DNA of 64,000 nucleotides from Protula sp. h YS-2021. Taxonomy: Eukaryota > Annelida > Polychaeta > Sabellida > Serpulidae. The notes under the pieces are model-generated. The model saw only the letters and a program-made list of their open reading frames with translations, did not search any database and was not told where the DNA came from. This document shows positions 1 through 11,990 of this stretch, in pieces. The position numbers and the translations under genes were made by a program. Each line of letters starts with the position of its first letter. The first letter of the stretch is position 1. The DNA lies in the NCBI GenBank assembly GCA_949752745.1, contig OX457031.1, positions 4,011,915 through 4,075,914 on the forward strand, written 5' to 3'.

Positions 1-3000
1 TCAACCTTAACACAACAAAGTAGTTGTTAAATCTGTCCATTTCTCGCTCAATCAAATTAACAGCTCATAACTGGTAAGACATCTCTGAGTCTTCTTTAAG
101 TGTTTTAAAAGTTTACATATTTATATACATAGAGTATACATGATTTTATTTTAAGCTCCCGTTTTTTTGTTGATTTAAATCCTACTCTATGACTTTCCTT
201 GTATTTGCGAACTTGTGAAAGTGTTATCCCTAAACATTTCTAAATATTTCCTTACAAAGTTTGGGTTATGTGACTCTCAACTCAATTCGACTTGTTTATT
301 CAAAACCACAAAAGGTCTTAGTGCTATAAGGAAATTGAATAAAACATTGTAGTTTTTTCCTCTCGTAGGAAAACACTGATATTCATATTGCATTGTATTC
401 ATATTGTCGGAGGGATACCATTTAAGAATTGGGATAGGAGTGGGGGAGGTTAAAGAGATGTTATCCTGTCCAAGACCTGCGAGTGTTGCAGCAGTTCATA
501 CTGTCAAATAAAAACACTTAATCTGTAATTGTAGAAGAACTGTGACGTGTATTACATTGTCTGAATGCAGTTTAAATCAAGCAAACATATAAAAATCACA
601 AGTGATGTATTACAGCTCAGTGTTGTAGAAATACAGATGATGTTAAGGCAAGTTTTATGTTTATATATTTTATGTTTGTTGATAAAAAAGTTTTGGTGTT
701 TTTATGTTGTGTTTGTTGCTGCTGCTGATCCTGTTCTTTTTTATTTGACATAATAACATGAGAAGATTATTGGACAATACCTTAAGTACAATATACAGCA
801 GCTTTCTGCGTACCTTAAGATGCCAAAAAAATCTGGTTAATTCTTAGAGCATCGCGACATTTGTCCAAATTAGAAGGGTGTCCAGATTACTAAGCAATGT
901 CAGAATCCCGACCACTCAGATTTACAATACTTCATTTCCTTGGATTTCAACATTTTCATATATAGAATTCCATTGTGGTTATGACGTCTTGTCCATTTTG
1001 GCGTTTAAGTATTCAACTTCGTGATGGACAGTGTACGGGTCGCTGCATGGAATGCCTTCATATGCTGAATTCACTGCCACGCCTTCACACATGCCACAAA
1101 CATACATAAGGTAAAGAATCGCGATGCTATAAATGCTCGTATCACATATGATAACGTCTCATCTCCAATATGATTTGTTACGCTCATATGTTGTTTTTTG
1201 TTTAGGTTGTATTATTATACAGAGCAAACACTTTTTACCTGTATGAATTCAGCCGAGCCCAGATCGAAGACATTCTCGGAAACAACACCAGATGAAAAAT
1301 ATTATTATTTATCAAATGGTTTTTGGTGGCACTGTAGGTACTAGGTTTGGTGGAACTGTAGGTTTATCAGACCACACAGGAAATCAGATAAGATCTCTCA
1401 ATGGTCTGATTGTCAGTATTCCGTTTTTCATTTTTTCTTGCTGTTATTGGAATTTCAAATCTTGTGTAAGCTGGTGATATGATTGTCACTGCTTTTCTTT
1501 ATAAAAAATATGACCGGTTATTGTTTACAGAATTGCAATATTGAACTAAATTGCACGTTTATATATGAAATAATCAGACTAAATATTCTGCTGATTCTTT
1601 ATATTTTACACAAATTAAAAAAAAAACAAAACAAACCAAAAAATGTGGGCAGTTATTGCTTAAAAAATCGTAATATATATCTATATCAGTTTTAATATAT
1701 AAAAATTAATTTTGTGTGGAAAATTGGGCTGGATCAGATGCTTACTTTACACTTCATAAATTGGGTATATTATACATATAAAGCTGATATTTTACTACTT
1801 GAAACGATTAACACAGAAGTATTATATTGTATAACACAGAAGTATTATATTGATGCAATGCATGAGATTTGATAATACAAACTACTAATGTTTTCGAATC
1901 CACAAACTCTGATGGTTTCTTAATGTAAAATAAACGTTTCGTAGAGATTAAATTGTTTTACTTTTACTCTTCCATTTAATACCTCTTTCTGTATACAAAT
2001 ACGATACGAACAGAAAGGATAGCACTTATTATCACAGTGCTACTCACGCCAAAACCCACAACTGCAATGAGACAATATTAGAGCATATCAGCTGATGCGC
2101 CCACTTATTATGAGTACAATGTCGTATCTGAAACACAAGTTAAGAAAATGTTTTGTTATTTAATTGTTAGCTTTTCTTTTTCTGTATCACTACGTTCTTT
2201 AAAGTGCAGTAGCATTCTGTAAACGATAGCCAACAATACCTGATATCCATTAATTCTGAATCCGAAAGACACCTAATCTTTCTCTCTGTTATAGCTTAGT
2301 TGTTTAGTGAGACATCTCCTGCACTTAAGTAGCAGCAGCCGATGTATACGAGTCAGTACTAGGATGTGTGTGTGACAACTGATGTTGTGTAAGTACCGAT
2401 GTACCCAAAACTGAAAAATAAAGCATCATTTATAGCATATTGAAATACAAAGTGAGATATAACGCGATTTCAACTTCTTTTTTTGTTCTACAACAGTGCT
2501 TAAAATCTCATCTATAACAATGTAAGTTAAAGTGACATAAAATGCAGTACTGACTCTTTATTCTTATGTATTCACATACGCTTGTAGGCCCTTTTTAACT
2601 CTTTTAGGATACTGGAAAGCATTTTGGAGCTGATCCTATAAAAAATGCTATCAGTTTAATAAGATATTAAATACATTTCAGAGGAACGGCAAAGAGAGAT
2701 GTCAAGAATTATTATTTCGTGGTAAACATTGTGACAACTCTTCTAAAATTTCGTCTAACCTATATTTGATAAAATAGAATAGATATTCATCTGTAGATGT
2801 CTTTCAGAATGTTTCGAGCAGGTAATAGTTGAATTTTTATAAAAGATAACAGCATACATATCTAAGCATTCCTATTCTTGATGCCAATTACGAAAGCGCA
2901 ATATTGATCGATCTATTATCCACACTCGCTATAATAGTGATTGTGCTTGTTTTCGGATGTGATTTTAATTTGACTATTTATCGAAATAAGTGCCCACCCA

Positions 3001-3780
3001 TGATGGACGAGTTAGACTCACCATGAATATGAGTCACGACACCAGTAACAATACGATATCAGTAATGAGAAACCGGTATTTTAAACACCGGGTATTTATA
3101 TCGTATCAATGGTTTATAACCAGCTGGGTCGCGATTTGGCGCAAAATGAAACCGTTCTTGGGGTTAAAGAAATCTTTGCATGTAGTCTCCAGCACCAACA
3201 GTGATGTTTTATCTGTGTGCGCCCATGCACATATCATATCGTTTACGCTTTCTGTTAAGATATAATAACAGATAATGTTTACGTTCTGCAGTGTGAAAAG
3301 TCTGCAGTAGAAGAGAAAATTTTAAATTAAATTATTTAATAAAAAACTTAATTTTTTTAATACTTACTATAAAAGCCATTAATAAGAGCAATTCGTATAA
3401 GAATTGCTGTAATACTTACGACATTTTGTTTTCAAAATTGAAGTTTGTGTATAACACAATAAAATAAAATAACGAGAGACAAGAAGCAAAAAATATCTTA
3501 TATTCTGCGGTGTGAAACAGATTGAACATAAACTGCCTCATCAAGAATTGTTTCACTACTGTTTAACAAACCTGTGACCATTTTGCACTGTGTTGGATAA
3601 GTCGAAACAGATTTAACTTCCAAAAATTACACGAACTAACAAGTCAAATTATTTTTAAAAGCACAAATTTTTAATTTGGGTGGGGGACGTTGCAACCCCT
3701 GAAACTTCCTCTTTGTTCCGCCATTTTAATACACCGCTTCCTGACTATGTCATCTAAGCGTACTCAAAAAGTGATTGAAA
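1..3780. other. AT-rich non-coding stretch, nothing recognised
   Basis: Short open frames of 60-90 codons occur (for example 2990-3265) but none shows a known motif, splice context or compositional bias. No array, RNA gene or transposon end was recognised. It lies 6-10 kb downstream of the hedgehog stop codon. Confidence 0.5.
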
Positions 3781-3793
3781 TCTTTGGGAGCTA

Positions 3794-4020
3794 GATGCGA
3801 AGCACACGGCTATACTCTAGTGTTGTTTCTAGAAAAATGGGTTTCGAAAGAATGGAGGGAGACTATTCTGGAGGGGGTGGCACACTATTCTGGAGGAGCG
3901 AGATGCGAATCACACGGCTCTACTCTTTTATAGTTTCTAGACTGACGATTTCGCAGTCATGTCAGAATCTACCGTTACCATGCTCTTTAAGAGGTATTGA
4001 AAGGTGAATAGAACAGCCTT
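3794..4020. repeat. Short local duplication
   Basis: A motif ending in CACACGGCT.TACTCT occurs at about 3794 and again at about 3902, a 108-bp spacing, with CTATTCTGGAGG repeated between. A decayed two-unit tandem duplication. The short frame across it is not a gene. Confidence 0.5.
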
Positions 4021-4109
4021 CATCTAACAACACTAGACTGTTTTATAAATGAATTTCATTGGAATTATACAAATGAAAACTAAAGAACGACAACTGTGAG
4101 ATTAATGCT

Positions 4110-4165
4110 AACTTACTGAGGCCTGATTTACTGAGGCCTGACTTATTGAGGCCTGACTGAGCATG
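4110..4165. repeat. Three-unit 16-bp repeat
   Basis: TACTGAGGCCTGA-type units occur three times in succession. The following 4170-5100 is AT-rich with nothing recognised, ending in a poly-C run at 5101-5114. Confidence 0.6.
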
Positions 4166-5249
4166 AGTCGTTTTTGAACTGAATTACTTTGATTGACATG
4201 AGAATACTTTAAAACCATCAGGACTGACGAAAGTGGCACTCAGTTACCTTGTGAAGTACCTTGTAAAGTGCTCATATAACTACAGAATATCAGAATAATA
4301 CAGAGTGTTAATGCTGCCATTTTCTCTTTGTCATAAATAAGCATTAAACTGAATGATAAATAAAGCAATAGATTGACAACAATTTAATCTCTAAGTCATG
4401 AATTTAATGATTTTGATAGTTTATAAAATTTTTAATTTTAACACTATTTTGTATAATAAATACTGATAAACTACTAACACATGTGAACGAGAAAATATTT
4501 AGTTCATTTAACTATTTTTTGACAGGCATGGTAACACATGTCACACCAATTGGGCAACCGGGGATCAATATGCGCTGAGCTTTAGATCTAGTTGTCCAAT
4601 GTACAACTATTATGGTCGAAACATCACTAAAATATGCAAACTCCTCAAGTATGTCCGAGATAGGGGATGGAGGAAGTGGCGCAGTTGCTAGTTAAGAATA
4701 CTAAGCCAGAGAATGAGTATAAGGTATTTTGAGCAAAATTTTGAGCTGTTCTCACCCGTTGTAATTTTGACAGTCTCTGGGAGAAATGACGCATTTATTA
4801 CTGCATGATTATAACAAAATAACCGTATAGGAAAACCATTATCCCTGAATTTCTATGATGTGATAAGTTTAATAAAATTATCACTGTACATGTTTAAGCG
4901 CCACACGAATGTCTCAGTCAGCGCCCTTACAATTTTTACAGTAGGCTTAGAAATGGAGTGCATGACGACACCGATTAAAGTGTAATGGAGTGTGTGACGT
5001 TATAGTGTCTGATTATAATTTAATTAACATTCATTGTTATGTGACCATGGGACCAGGAAAAGGCTGTATTATTCTTGTGACTCTCTTAGGTGTTAAATAC
5101 CCCCCCCCCCCCCCGAAGAATCTAATATGAATATCAGTGTTTGCCCACGAACCTCATTCAATTTCCTTGCTTGACATGAATGTGTAGGCCAATTATGTGT
5201 TTGTATAAGGAAGTCGGGCTGAATGGGACTGTCTTTACGAGGAAATGTC

Positions 5250-5870
5250 GGAATATGTATTCACATACCAACGGGTTACCATATGTGTTTATGAGCGGGG
5301 GAGCCACTCATGTTCCAGCTGGTCACCATACGTGTTAATGATCCGGGGGTGTGCACTCACGTACCAACGGGTTACCGTACGTGTTTATGATCCCTGGTGG
5401 CATTCACCTAAAAACTTATTACTATGGGTGTTCATGATCTGGGACGAGTTACACTCACGTACCAACTGGTTACCATGCATGTATATCATTCGGGGGTACT
5501 CATGTACCAGCTGGTTACCATTCGTGGTTATGTCCGGGGTTATTCACCTTCCAACTGTTTACAATACGTTTTTATGATCCGGGGTTGGGCACTCACGTAC
5601 CAACTGATTACCATGCTTGTCTATGATCCCGAGGAGGGGGGCATTCACGTACCAACTGGTTACCATGCGTGTTTATGATGCCTGAAGGGGGCACTCACGT
5701 ACCAGCTTTTTACCATAGGTGTTCATGATTCGGGGGGCCACTCATGTACCAGCTGGCTACCACACATGTTAGTGATCCGGGGGTGGGCACTCACGTGCCA
5801 ACATGGTTATCATGTGTGTTCATGTTCAGGAGTGTACTCACGTACCAACTGGCTACCGTAGGTGTCCAGA
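5250..5870. repeat. Minisatellite, about 45-bp unit (family M1)
   Basis: About 13 degenerate units share the core ACGTACCAACTGGTTACCAT, followed by GTGTTTATGATCC and a G-run. The same core is present in reverse orientation at 12.2-12.45 kb and near 29.72 kb, so it is a dispersed sequence amplified locally. Frames across it (5245-5577 and 5424-5678) are translations of the repeat. Confidence 0.85.
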
Positions 5871-6281
5871 CTTTTAACACCACTACTCAACGCGGAGTGT
5901 TAATTTTAAAATAATAATGTTTTAATCAAACGTGAAGAACCCTTTTAAATACTGAAATTGCGGCCTAAAAGTAGCCCTTTCTTACACGAATGGGTACCCA
6001 TATCGTACCTCGGGAGCTTGTTTTAAATTTTAAGGACGCTTTAATTGATAGAGCTTGACATTTTATGAGTACTTTTAATAAGGTTTTGGTACTTGATCAA
6101 AGTATTACTACGATTATGATATACTGCTACCACTTGTACACCCAGTACCAAGTACACCAAGACAAGTATTATAATTTGCATGAATTTTATTTATAAAAAC
6201 AGCCTTTGTAAATTACAGTTTAATTATTCGCTACATTTGAATGCATACAACATTAAAATATTTTACAGAAACTCAGATAAC

Positions 6282-6283
<2 letters not shown>

Positions 6284-6349
<66 letters not shown>
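6284..6349. repeat. (GA)n microsatellite
   Basis: GAGA dinucleotide run with a few CA interruptions. It directly precedes the SINE-like element at 6385. The overlapping serine/leucine and arginine/glutamate frames are artefacts of the dinucleotide. Confidence 0.95.
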
Positions 6350-6350
<1 letters not shown>

Positions 6351-6384
6351 GAAGCATTAAATGAAATGCCACATTTTGTGGGTG

Positions 6385-6545
6385 GGCGGTTCTCAGCTGG
6401 TTGGAGCGTTGATGCGATAGTGCTAAGGTCTTGGGTTCGAATCTGGCCTGAAGTGGCAAGCAGAGTCGTCGTTCGTTCCAATTACCTCAGCTAGCCGAAT
6501 GGAGTAGGATTGCTCACAAATCACGCCATTCAAAATTACCAACAA
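6385..6545 (+). mobile_element. tRNA-derived SINE copy 1
   Basis: The head resembles a tRNA. It has an A-box-like stretch (TCTCAGCTGGTTGGAGCG) and a B-box GGGTTCGAATC at about 6434. The tail CTCAGCTAGCCGAATGGA, then TCACGCCATTCAAAAT, matches the tail of the copy at 52161. The acceptor stem does not pair, so it is not a working tRNA gene. The A- and B-box would form an internal pol III promoter. Confidence 0.75.
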
Positions 6546-7220
6546 TTGGTATTTTCATTATGAATTCCATCGTTCGTTTCTAAGTACTTTGGCACTGAGT
6601 TCTGGGTAATAGATTGGCTTTATAAATAACAAATATTGAAATAGATTAAAACGGAAGAACAGAAATAAACAATAAACAATCGTGGCAGCTATTTTAAAAA
6701 TAATTTATAAATGATTTTAAAGACAGATTTAAATATTTTACTGAATACATTTACGACTAAAACAATTCCGTCTTTTCTAATGAAACGTTCAACACTTCAT
6801 ATCATCCAAATATAACATACGGTACTTAAACTCCTTAATTTTATTAAATACACCAGTAACAAAGTACTCAGTACAAACACCATATTTTATGTACAAAAAA
6901 TACTGACTACTTGTTTATTTATTTCAGATTTACAAATACTCAACTAATAGTCAGTTCAATATAAAACATTCATTTAGATATGACTAGTTTTCTTGCACGT
7001 AATCAAAGACAAGAGGCAACAATGCGCTAAGACAAACCTGCGTCTGATAACGCTTACATGAGTGCGTTATGGCTCTATGACGTCTTAGCAACGTACTAGT
7101 ACCCCCCGTTAGTAGAACAGCCAATGGAAACAATCCAACGAAAATTGATTTATAGTGTGATGCTGGTTTAGAATTTCTTCGTAATAGAAAGCACCTTTCT
7201 TGCAGTCCTAGCCCAGAATG
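6546..7220. other. AT-rich stretch, nothing recognised
   Basis: No coding potential, array or transposon end seen before the TG microsatellite. Confidence 0.5.
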
Positions 7221-7223
7221 CCG

Positions 7224-7410
<187 letters not shown>

Positions 7411-7419
7411 AGTTATTTC

Positions 7420-8300
7420 TAAGATGAGGGGAGAATACCTAAAACAAAGGTATTAATCGAAGGCTTAAGTGCCCTCAGCTCATCATTGTAGAATCTCCAA
7501 GTCATAAATGTAGAATCTCCAACTGATGTATCAACATTTTCCTTGTTTGCAGTTTGCTTTTCAGCTTGAAGCTTTTTAGCTTGAATTGAAAAAGAATCTT
7601 AAACAAAACTTTTGTAGGCTCGAATTTTTTTTTACGTTTATTATTTCTTCAACTGGCCCCAGCGTCGTAGCTTTTGAAAAAAAAAGTTATTTATAGTTCT
7701 AGGTTGTAACGTCATTACCAAAACAACAGCAATTGTGACATAAACCGAACAAAAAATAAATAGAAAAAAGACACACACTCACACACAAAATCATACAAAA
7801 ATTCCACAGTGTTTTTTTTATGTTTTTTTTTTTTTGTTCTCATAATGTTTGTGACAAAACAGAGATTAAGAAAAATACAGAAAAGCCAAGAAAGAACAAG
7901 TGAAGTTGGTTTTGCTTCTAAATACATTACCAGCTAAATCGCTACACCCTTTGATTCGTGAGAGAACGCTCTTGTTCCTTGTCATTTTAGGGTAGCCATA
8001 TCATAATGTCATTTTTGATATTTCCGGAAAAAATATACAATCTAAAATATTTTCTTCTCTTTACATTGATAAAGCTGCTTTTCTACATGCCATAGTATTA
8101 AGTGATCCTTGTAATATATTTCAGAATTCCTGATCTCTCACTCTCAGATTCCAAATACTTTTATTTCCGGAAATTGCCGAGGTGTTTTCGTTCACCATCG
8201 AGAAGTCATTATGATATACCTACATTGTACTAATCACTACTCACGAAAGTACTTAACAATATCTACATTCTCCTTCTTCTATATGTACACCATGCCACAT
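7420..8300. other. Non-coding stretch, nothing recognised
   Basis: AT-rich with homopolymer A and T runs near 7625-7690 and 7815-7835. No gene, RNA or transposon end recognised. Confidence 0.5.
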
Positions 8301-8303
8301 CAC

Positions 8304-8361
8304 AGTAGTGTTACAGTGTATGTTCCGGATACGTATCCAGAACACACACTATAACACTACT
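8304..8361 (-). other. Near-perfect 28-bp inverted repeat (hairpin)
   Basis: Arms 8304-8331 and 8334-8361 are reverse complements except at three positions, all transitions. On the minus strand each becomes a G-U wobble, so the minus RNA folds as a continuous 26-28 bp stem with a tiny loop. It lies about 1.5 kb past the hedgehog stop codon on the same strand. It could be a 3'UTR or downstream structure, a small MITE palindrome, or a precursor hairpin. Function unknown. Confidence 0.75.
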
Positions 8362-8580
8362 CATCGGCGTGCATTTAGGGCGCTAAAAATAACATTTTAA
8401 AATCAACACGACTTTTTTTTGCATTTTTAAATAACAAGTGTTTAAGTCAAGTGATATTAAAAATGCAGGTTCATTATTTTTTTCTAGAAAATATGTACAA
8501 CAACGTTACAAAATTATACGTCAGACAAAGTAACATTAAAGACCACAAATTCCATCTTGTCATAATTAAGGAATTAACCG

Positions 8581-8765
8581 CCACATCACGTGTTCCGCAT
8601 GTCAGAAATTAATCTATTAAGTACCACATCACGTGTTCCGCCTGTCAGAAATTAATCTATGAAGTTCCACATCACCTGTTCCACATGCCATAAATGAATT
8701 TATCATTATGTGTCATAAATTAATCCATCAATCTAGCATCACATATAATCCACCTGTCATAAATT
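8581..8765. repeat. Four-unit minisatellite, about 43 bp
   Basis: Units begin CCACATCACGTGTTCC and continue GTCAGAAATTAATC. The third and fourth are degenerate. Just after it, 8800-8832 is a short TTTTAATTAA repeat. Confidence 0.8.
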
Positions 8766-9187
8766 AACTCACTCCAATAAAAACTTTGAAGCTTTTAATT
8801 TTAATAAATTTTAATTAATTTTAATTAATTGGTATGAGCCACAATTATTCAAATGACACAACCTGCTTTGAATGCAAAAAAACGCACAGATAAAATATGG
8901 ACATATCTAAATATATAACTCTTATTTGGCAATTTAAAGGGTCGCTTGAAAAACGAGAGCAAATCGAAAATGCGGATATATATCGATTTGTTATTTTGTC
9001 AAAAATGTCTGCAGTCAAAGGCTTAGTGGAAATCCGAGCACTTGTGCCACGGACATGAAGATCGCCTAGGAGGAAGGTCAAGACATTAGAGTGACGTCAA
9101 ACGTGTCTGTTGCTTCTGTGGTTCAGGCGCTTTTGCTTTCAGCCAATGGGATAAAGGAATCGAATCGTGTAGATAGCACTTGCCTGC

Positions 9188-9366
9188 GGTTCGGCTTCCG
9201 GGAGAGGGAAGGGGAGGGTGGAGAAGAGAGGGGGAGGGGTAGGACAGAGTGAAACAGAGGGCTAGGTGAGCAGGGAGAGGGAAGGGGGGAGAAGAGAGGG
9301 GGAAGGGGAGAGTGAAGGAGGGGGTTAGGGGAGGAGGGAGAGGGCAGAGGAGGGGGAGGGGTTACA
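9188..9366. repeat. Polypurine G/A-rich tract
   Basis: GGGAGAGGGAAGGGG-type degenerate repeats, almost purely purine on the plus strand. The proline/serine-rich minus-strand frame 9123-9506 is its translation and not a gene. Confidence 0.85.
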
Positions 9367-9802
9367 CTCGGTCTTGGTTTGTAAGAGATGTGATGGAGGC
9401 GGAGTTGTGGCATGTCAATTTTCGTTTCATTTAAAAAAAAGATTGGGGTGGGGGGGGGATAAGAGGAGAATGGGTACCCCCACCCCCTCTTCCCCGGATT
9501 CGTCAATGACTATATCACTATAAACAAAAATTTATTTCTCAAGAAATTATAAATATGTGCAATACAAAACTTTTTTTATTCGAATCACCAGCATTCTAAA
9601 GCTACCCAAAGGTTAACACCTGTTTCGAATTGGTATTTTATTCATGAAGTCTGAAAAAAAGCATGCAAAAGTTTGTGTTAGAATTGTGCACGGCTAGAGA
9701 ATTTTTACATATCACAGATCATACATAAATACTCAAAGTGTCAACATTGGGTACTTAAAGATCGTATATAAATACTTAAACAAGTATCAACATCGGGTAG
9801 GT

Positions 9803-9808
9803 TTTATT
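9803..9808 (-). promoter_or_regulatory. hh: Candidate polyadenylation signal
   Basis: AATAAA on the minus strand, about 30 nt after the hedgehog TAA. Other AATAAA matches occur near 9575 and 9636, so the real cleavage site and 3'UTR length are undetermined. Confidence 0.3.
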
Positions 9809-9839
9809 TATACATTAAAAAACAAGTATAGCTATGCTT

Positions 9840-10546
9840 TTACGTATTAAATAGCAGCGAATGTGGAATGACGTAATAGGCTATGGAATGTAGTAAGTCT
9901 GCGTACCAATGGACGCCATTTTTGTTCAGTGACGTCATAATGTGTCCTCCGAAACTAGGGTGAGTACTGTTTAAATGCTCTGTAGTAAAAAAGCTGACGA
10001 TACTATAAAATACTCGCATTGGAGCTAAGCACGCATGCGCAATGTCATGATTGTCAATATGGGCGTAACAGGAAGTGACGTAATTGTCGACAACGACAGT
10101 CCCGTGCTTCGTCAGCGGTGCGTACATCCCTCGCGCTTTGACGCTAGAAATAGTAACTACTTTGTCTGCTTTGATATAACCGTGATTGGAGTCTGAAATA
10201 TAAATATAATGTCCTTCTCTGACATTACTTGCAAATGTTGGCCTCACTTTCGAGTTGAATATTTGCGGATCCGTAACTGGCATTTTTGAGGTGTGTATGA
10301 GATGGTTAGCTGTGAGAGATATGCTGTTACCACTGCTTGTTTCTATTTTTAGATATTCGCCGGAATGCGATTCGTCCTTATGGAAGAATAAAATGATCTC
10401 GCTGTATGAGAGATGGCCCGAAGAATCGGTTGCTAGCACTCGGTCGCCTTCACTAAGGTCTTCCATGGCAACGAGACCCCATTGTTCTGTTTCAACCAAT
10501 CCGGTGGCTGGAAAGCATCCTCCATAGTTCGAAGCAATTGATGTAT
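9840..10546 (-). CDS. hh: Hedgehog terminal exon: Hint autoprocessing domain
   Basis: This exon encodes the C-terminal domain that cleaves Hedgehog and attaches cholesterol to the N-terminal ligand in the secretory pathway. The acceptor ...TTTTTAG precedes base 10546. The exon enters in phase 1: the G left by exon 3 plus AT gives Asp, then TSIASNYG-GCFP. Visible residues are the cleavage site G|CF with the nucleophile Cys, the block-B TANH (Thr and His), SCYA with the second catalytic Cys, APLTKHGTVVVDN, and a GVHWYADLL sterol-recognition tail. About 227 residues follow the cleavage Cys, normal for a metazoan Hedgehog. Counting from that Cys with no gaps, position 46 is His (codon at 10380-10382) where the general-base Asp is usual. 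An Asp follows two residues later. The stop is TAA at 9840-9842. The Met upstream of the acceptor in the open frame is intronic. Confidence 0.95.
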
Positions 10547-11082
10547 CTAAAAACAATTTAAAAAAAAACTTTTTTCAGTATACAAAAATACATAAATATT
10601 TAAATATGTTTCCGATTTATTTTTTATGGATTTGTTTGACTGAAGATACCTTCTTATTATGCAAAAATGGCCTCCGAATAAAAGGAATATTTCAAAAACT
10701 TGATTTATTAAGTAATTTACTGCCTAGCTATCCAATGTGAATCCAGATTTATAGTGGCTACTCAGTCGTTGCATTCTATCATTTTTCTCCTGCAGATGGG
10801 CTAACATCTCGGTCTGCTGTAAATACCGCGAAAAGTGGGGAACTACTTTTTATAAGATCGATCCGCTTTGCGTTTACAATTAATTATTGAAACTTGACTT
10901 TCTGAGCACTAGTTTAACTTATGTCTTTCTTTGTAAAACTATATGAGATAGAATTCTAATGAAATTGTTTTAAAAATTGTTGACACTTAAATTTGTTTCC
11001 TGTCTAAATACTGGGCTTTAATGGGTGTCTTTTTATTTCTCCCTTAGATATTAGGTACTTTACTTGATACTCAAGGGCGTTC
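10547..11082 (-). other. Intron 3, proximal part
   Basis: Intron 3 runs 10547-13831 (GT at 13831-13830, AG at 10548-10547). This segment is AT-rich with nothing recognised. Confidence 0.6.
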
Positions 11083-11093
11083 TTTGGCCTTAC

Positions 11094-11331
11094 GTTGCTA
11101 TAAAACAGATGACCTCTGAAAGATGTGTCTGTTATGCGTAAACAAAGAGCAGATGGATATTTTAAAAAAAAGTAGTTCCACACTTTTATAAGTATTATTT
11201 TCGCGGAATCTTCAGAGGGTCTGCAGAGTAAAAAGGTGCCATGCACAACAGACCGAACCGGTATAGAGGTTGGCTGTTGGACAACAACGACAACAGACCG
11301 AACCGGTAGAGGTTGGCTGTTGGACAACAAC
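11094..11331 (+). mobile_element. GTTGTT-TIR non-autonomous element, copy A
   Basis: The left end GTTGCTATAAAACAGATGAC is a reverse-complement match to the right end, GAGGTTGGCTGTTGGACAAC plus AAC. The right end is tandemly duplicated (first ends about 11288, second at 11331). The flanks TTTGGCCTTAC (11083-11093) and TTTGGCCCTAC (11332-11342) read as an 11-bp target duplication with one mismatch. No coding capacity. Copies B-F are at 23.9, 42.16, 42.37, 44.5 and 27.2 kb. The 11-bp duplication would suit a Mutator-like element; that assignment is inference. Confidence 0.8.
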
Positions 11332-11342
11332 TTTGGCCCTAC

Positions 11343-11990
11343 GAATATGCCGCAATTTCTCCTACTTGCAACTGTTTCTATACAATTCTATACAATTCTG
11401 AACAACTTTTTATTCCAGACTTATTTTTGGAATATATCGCTTCATATTTTAATACAAAAAAAGGCTTGAAGAGCTCAAACTTTAATATAAATAAACCTAA
11501 TTGAAATATGGTCCGTATTTTTAATTACCGCTTTAAAAAAATGGAGTGTTGAAAAGGTGAATTTTTGGTGTCGTCTTATATGGTGGCCGCTTTGGCTAAC
11601 AGCACCGCTGCCGATTGCATGGACCAGAGTACGACTTTACTGCGCCGTTTGTTTTAACAACTTACTATAATTTGTCTCTATAAACTTCTTATCTACGCCA
11701 AGATAAGTTTATGAGAATCTCTTCAACTCAAGTGGATTGTCCGAAATATCAGATTAGCAGACTTATATATTCCATGCAATATAAAAAGCCTGATATTTGT
11801 TTGATAGTCGTCGACTTATTATGCTCGGGATGTTACGACCTTGACATTATAGTTCGGGACTAGCCGGAGACCACTACATTTGAAGGACTGATAAACACGT
11901 TTTTTTATTCTCTTGTTCTATTGAGATTTTTACACGATCAAGTGACAGAACTTAAAATGTGCTGAGGAGCCCTTAGGGGGTGAAGAGGAG
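11343..11990. other. Intron 3 stretch, nothing recognised
   Basis: AT-rich, non-coding, no ends or arrays recognised. Confidence 0.5.

Noticed and set aside
2990..3265. 91-codon plus frame
   Set aside because: No motif or context, and its length is expected by chance.
6385..6460. Functional tRNA gene
   Set aside because: No cloverleaf can be formed over the anticodon and acceptor arms. It shares a tail with the other SINE.
9123..9506. 127-codon proline-rich minus frame near the hh 3' end
   Set aside because: Complement of a polypurine tract with no domain.
10547..10556. Met start of the Hint-containing frame
   Set aside because: It lies before the acceptor AG and inside intron 3. Phase-1 joining to exon 3 explains the reading frame.
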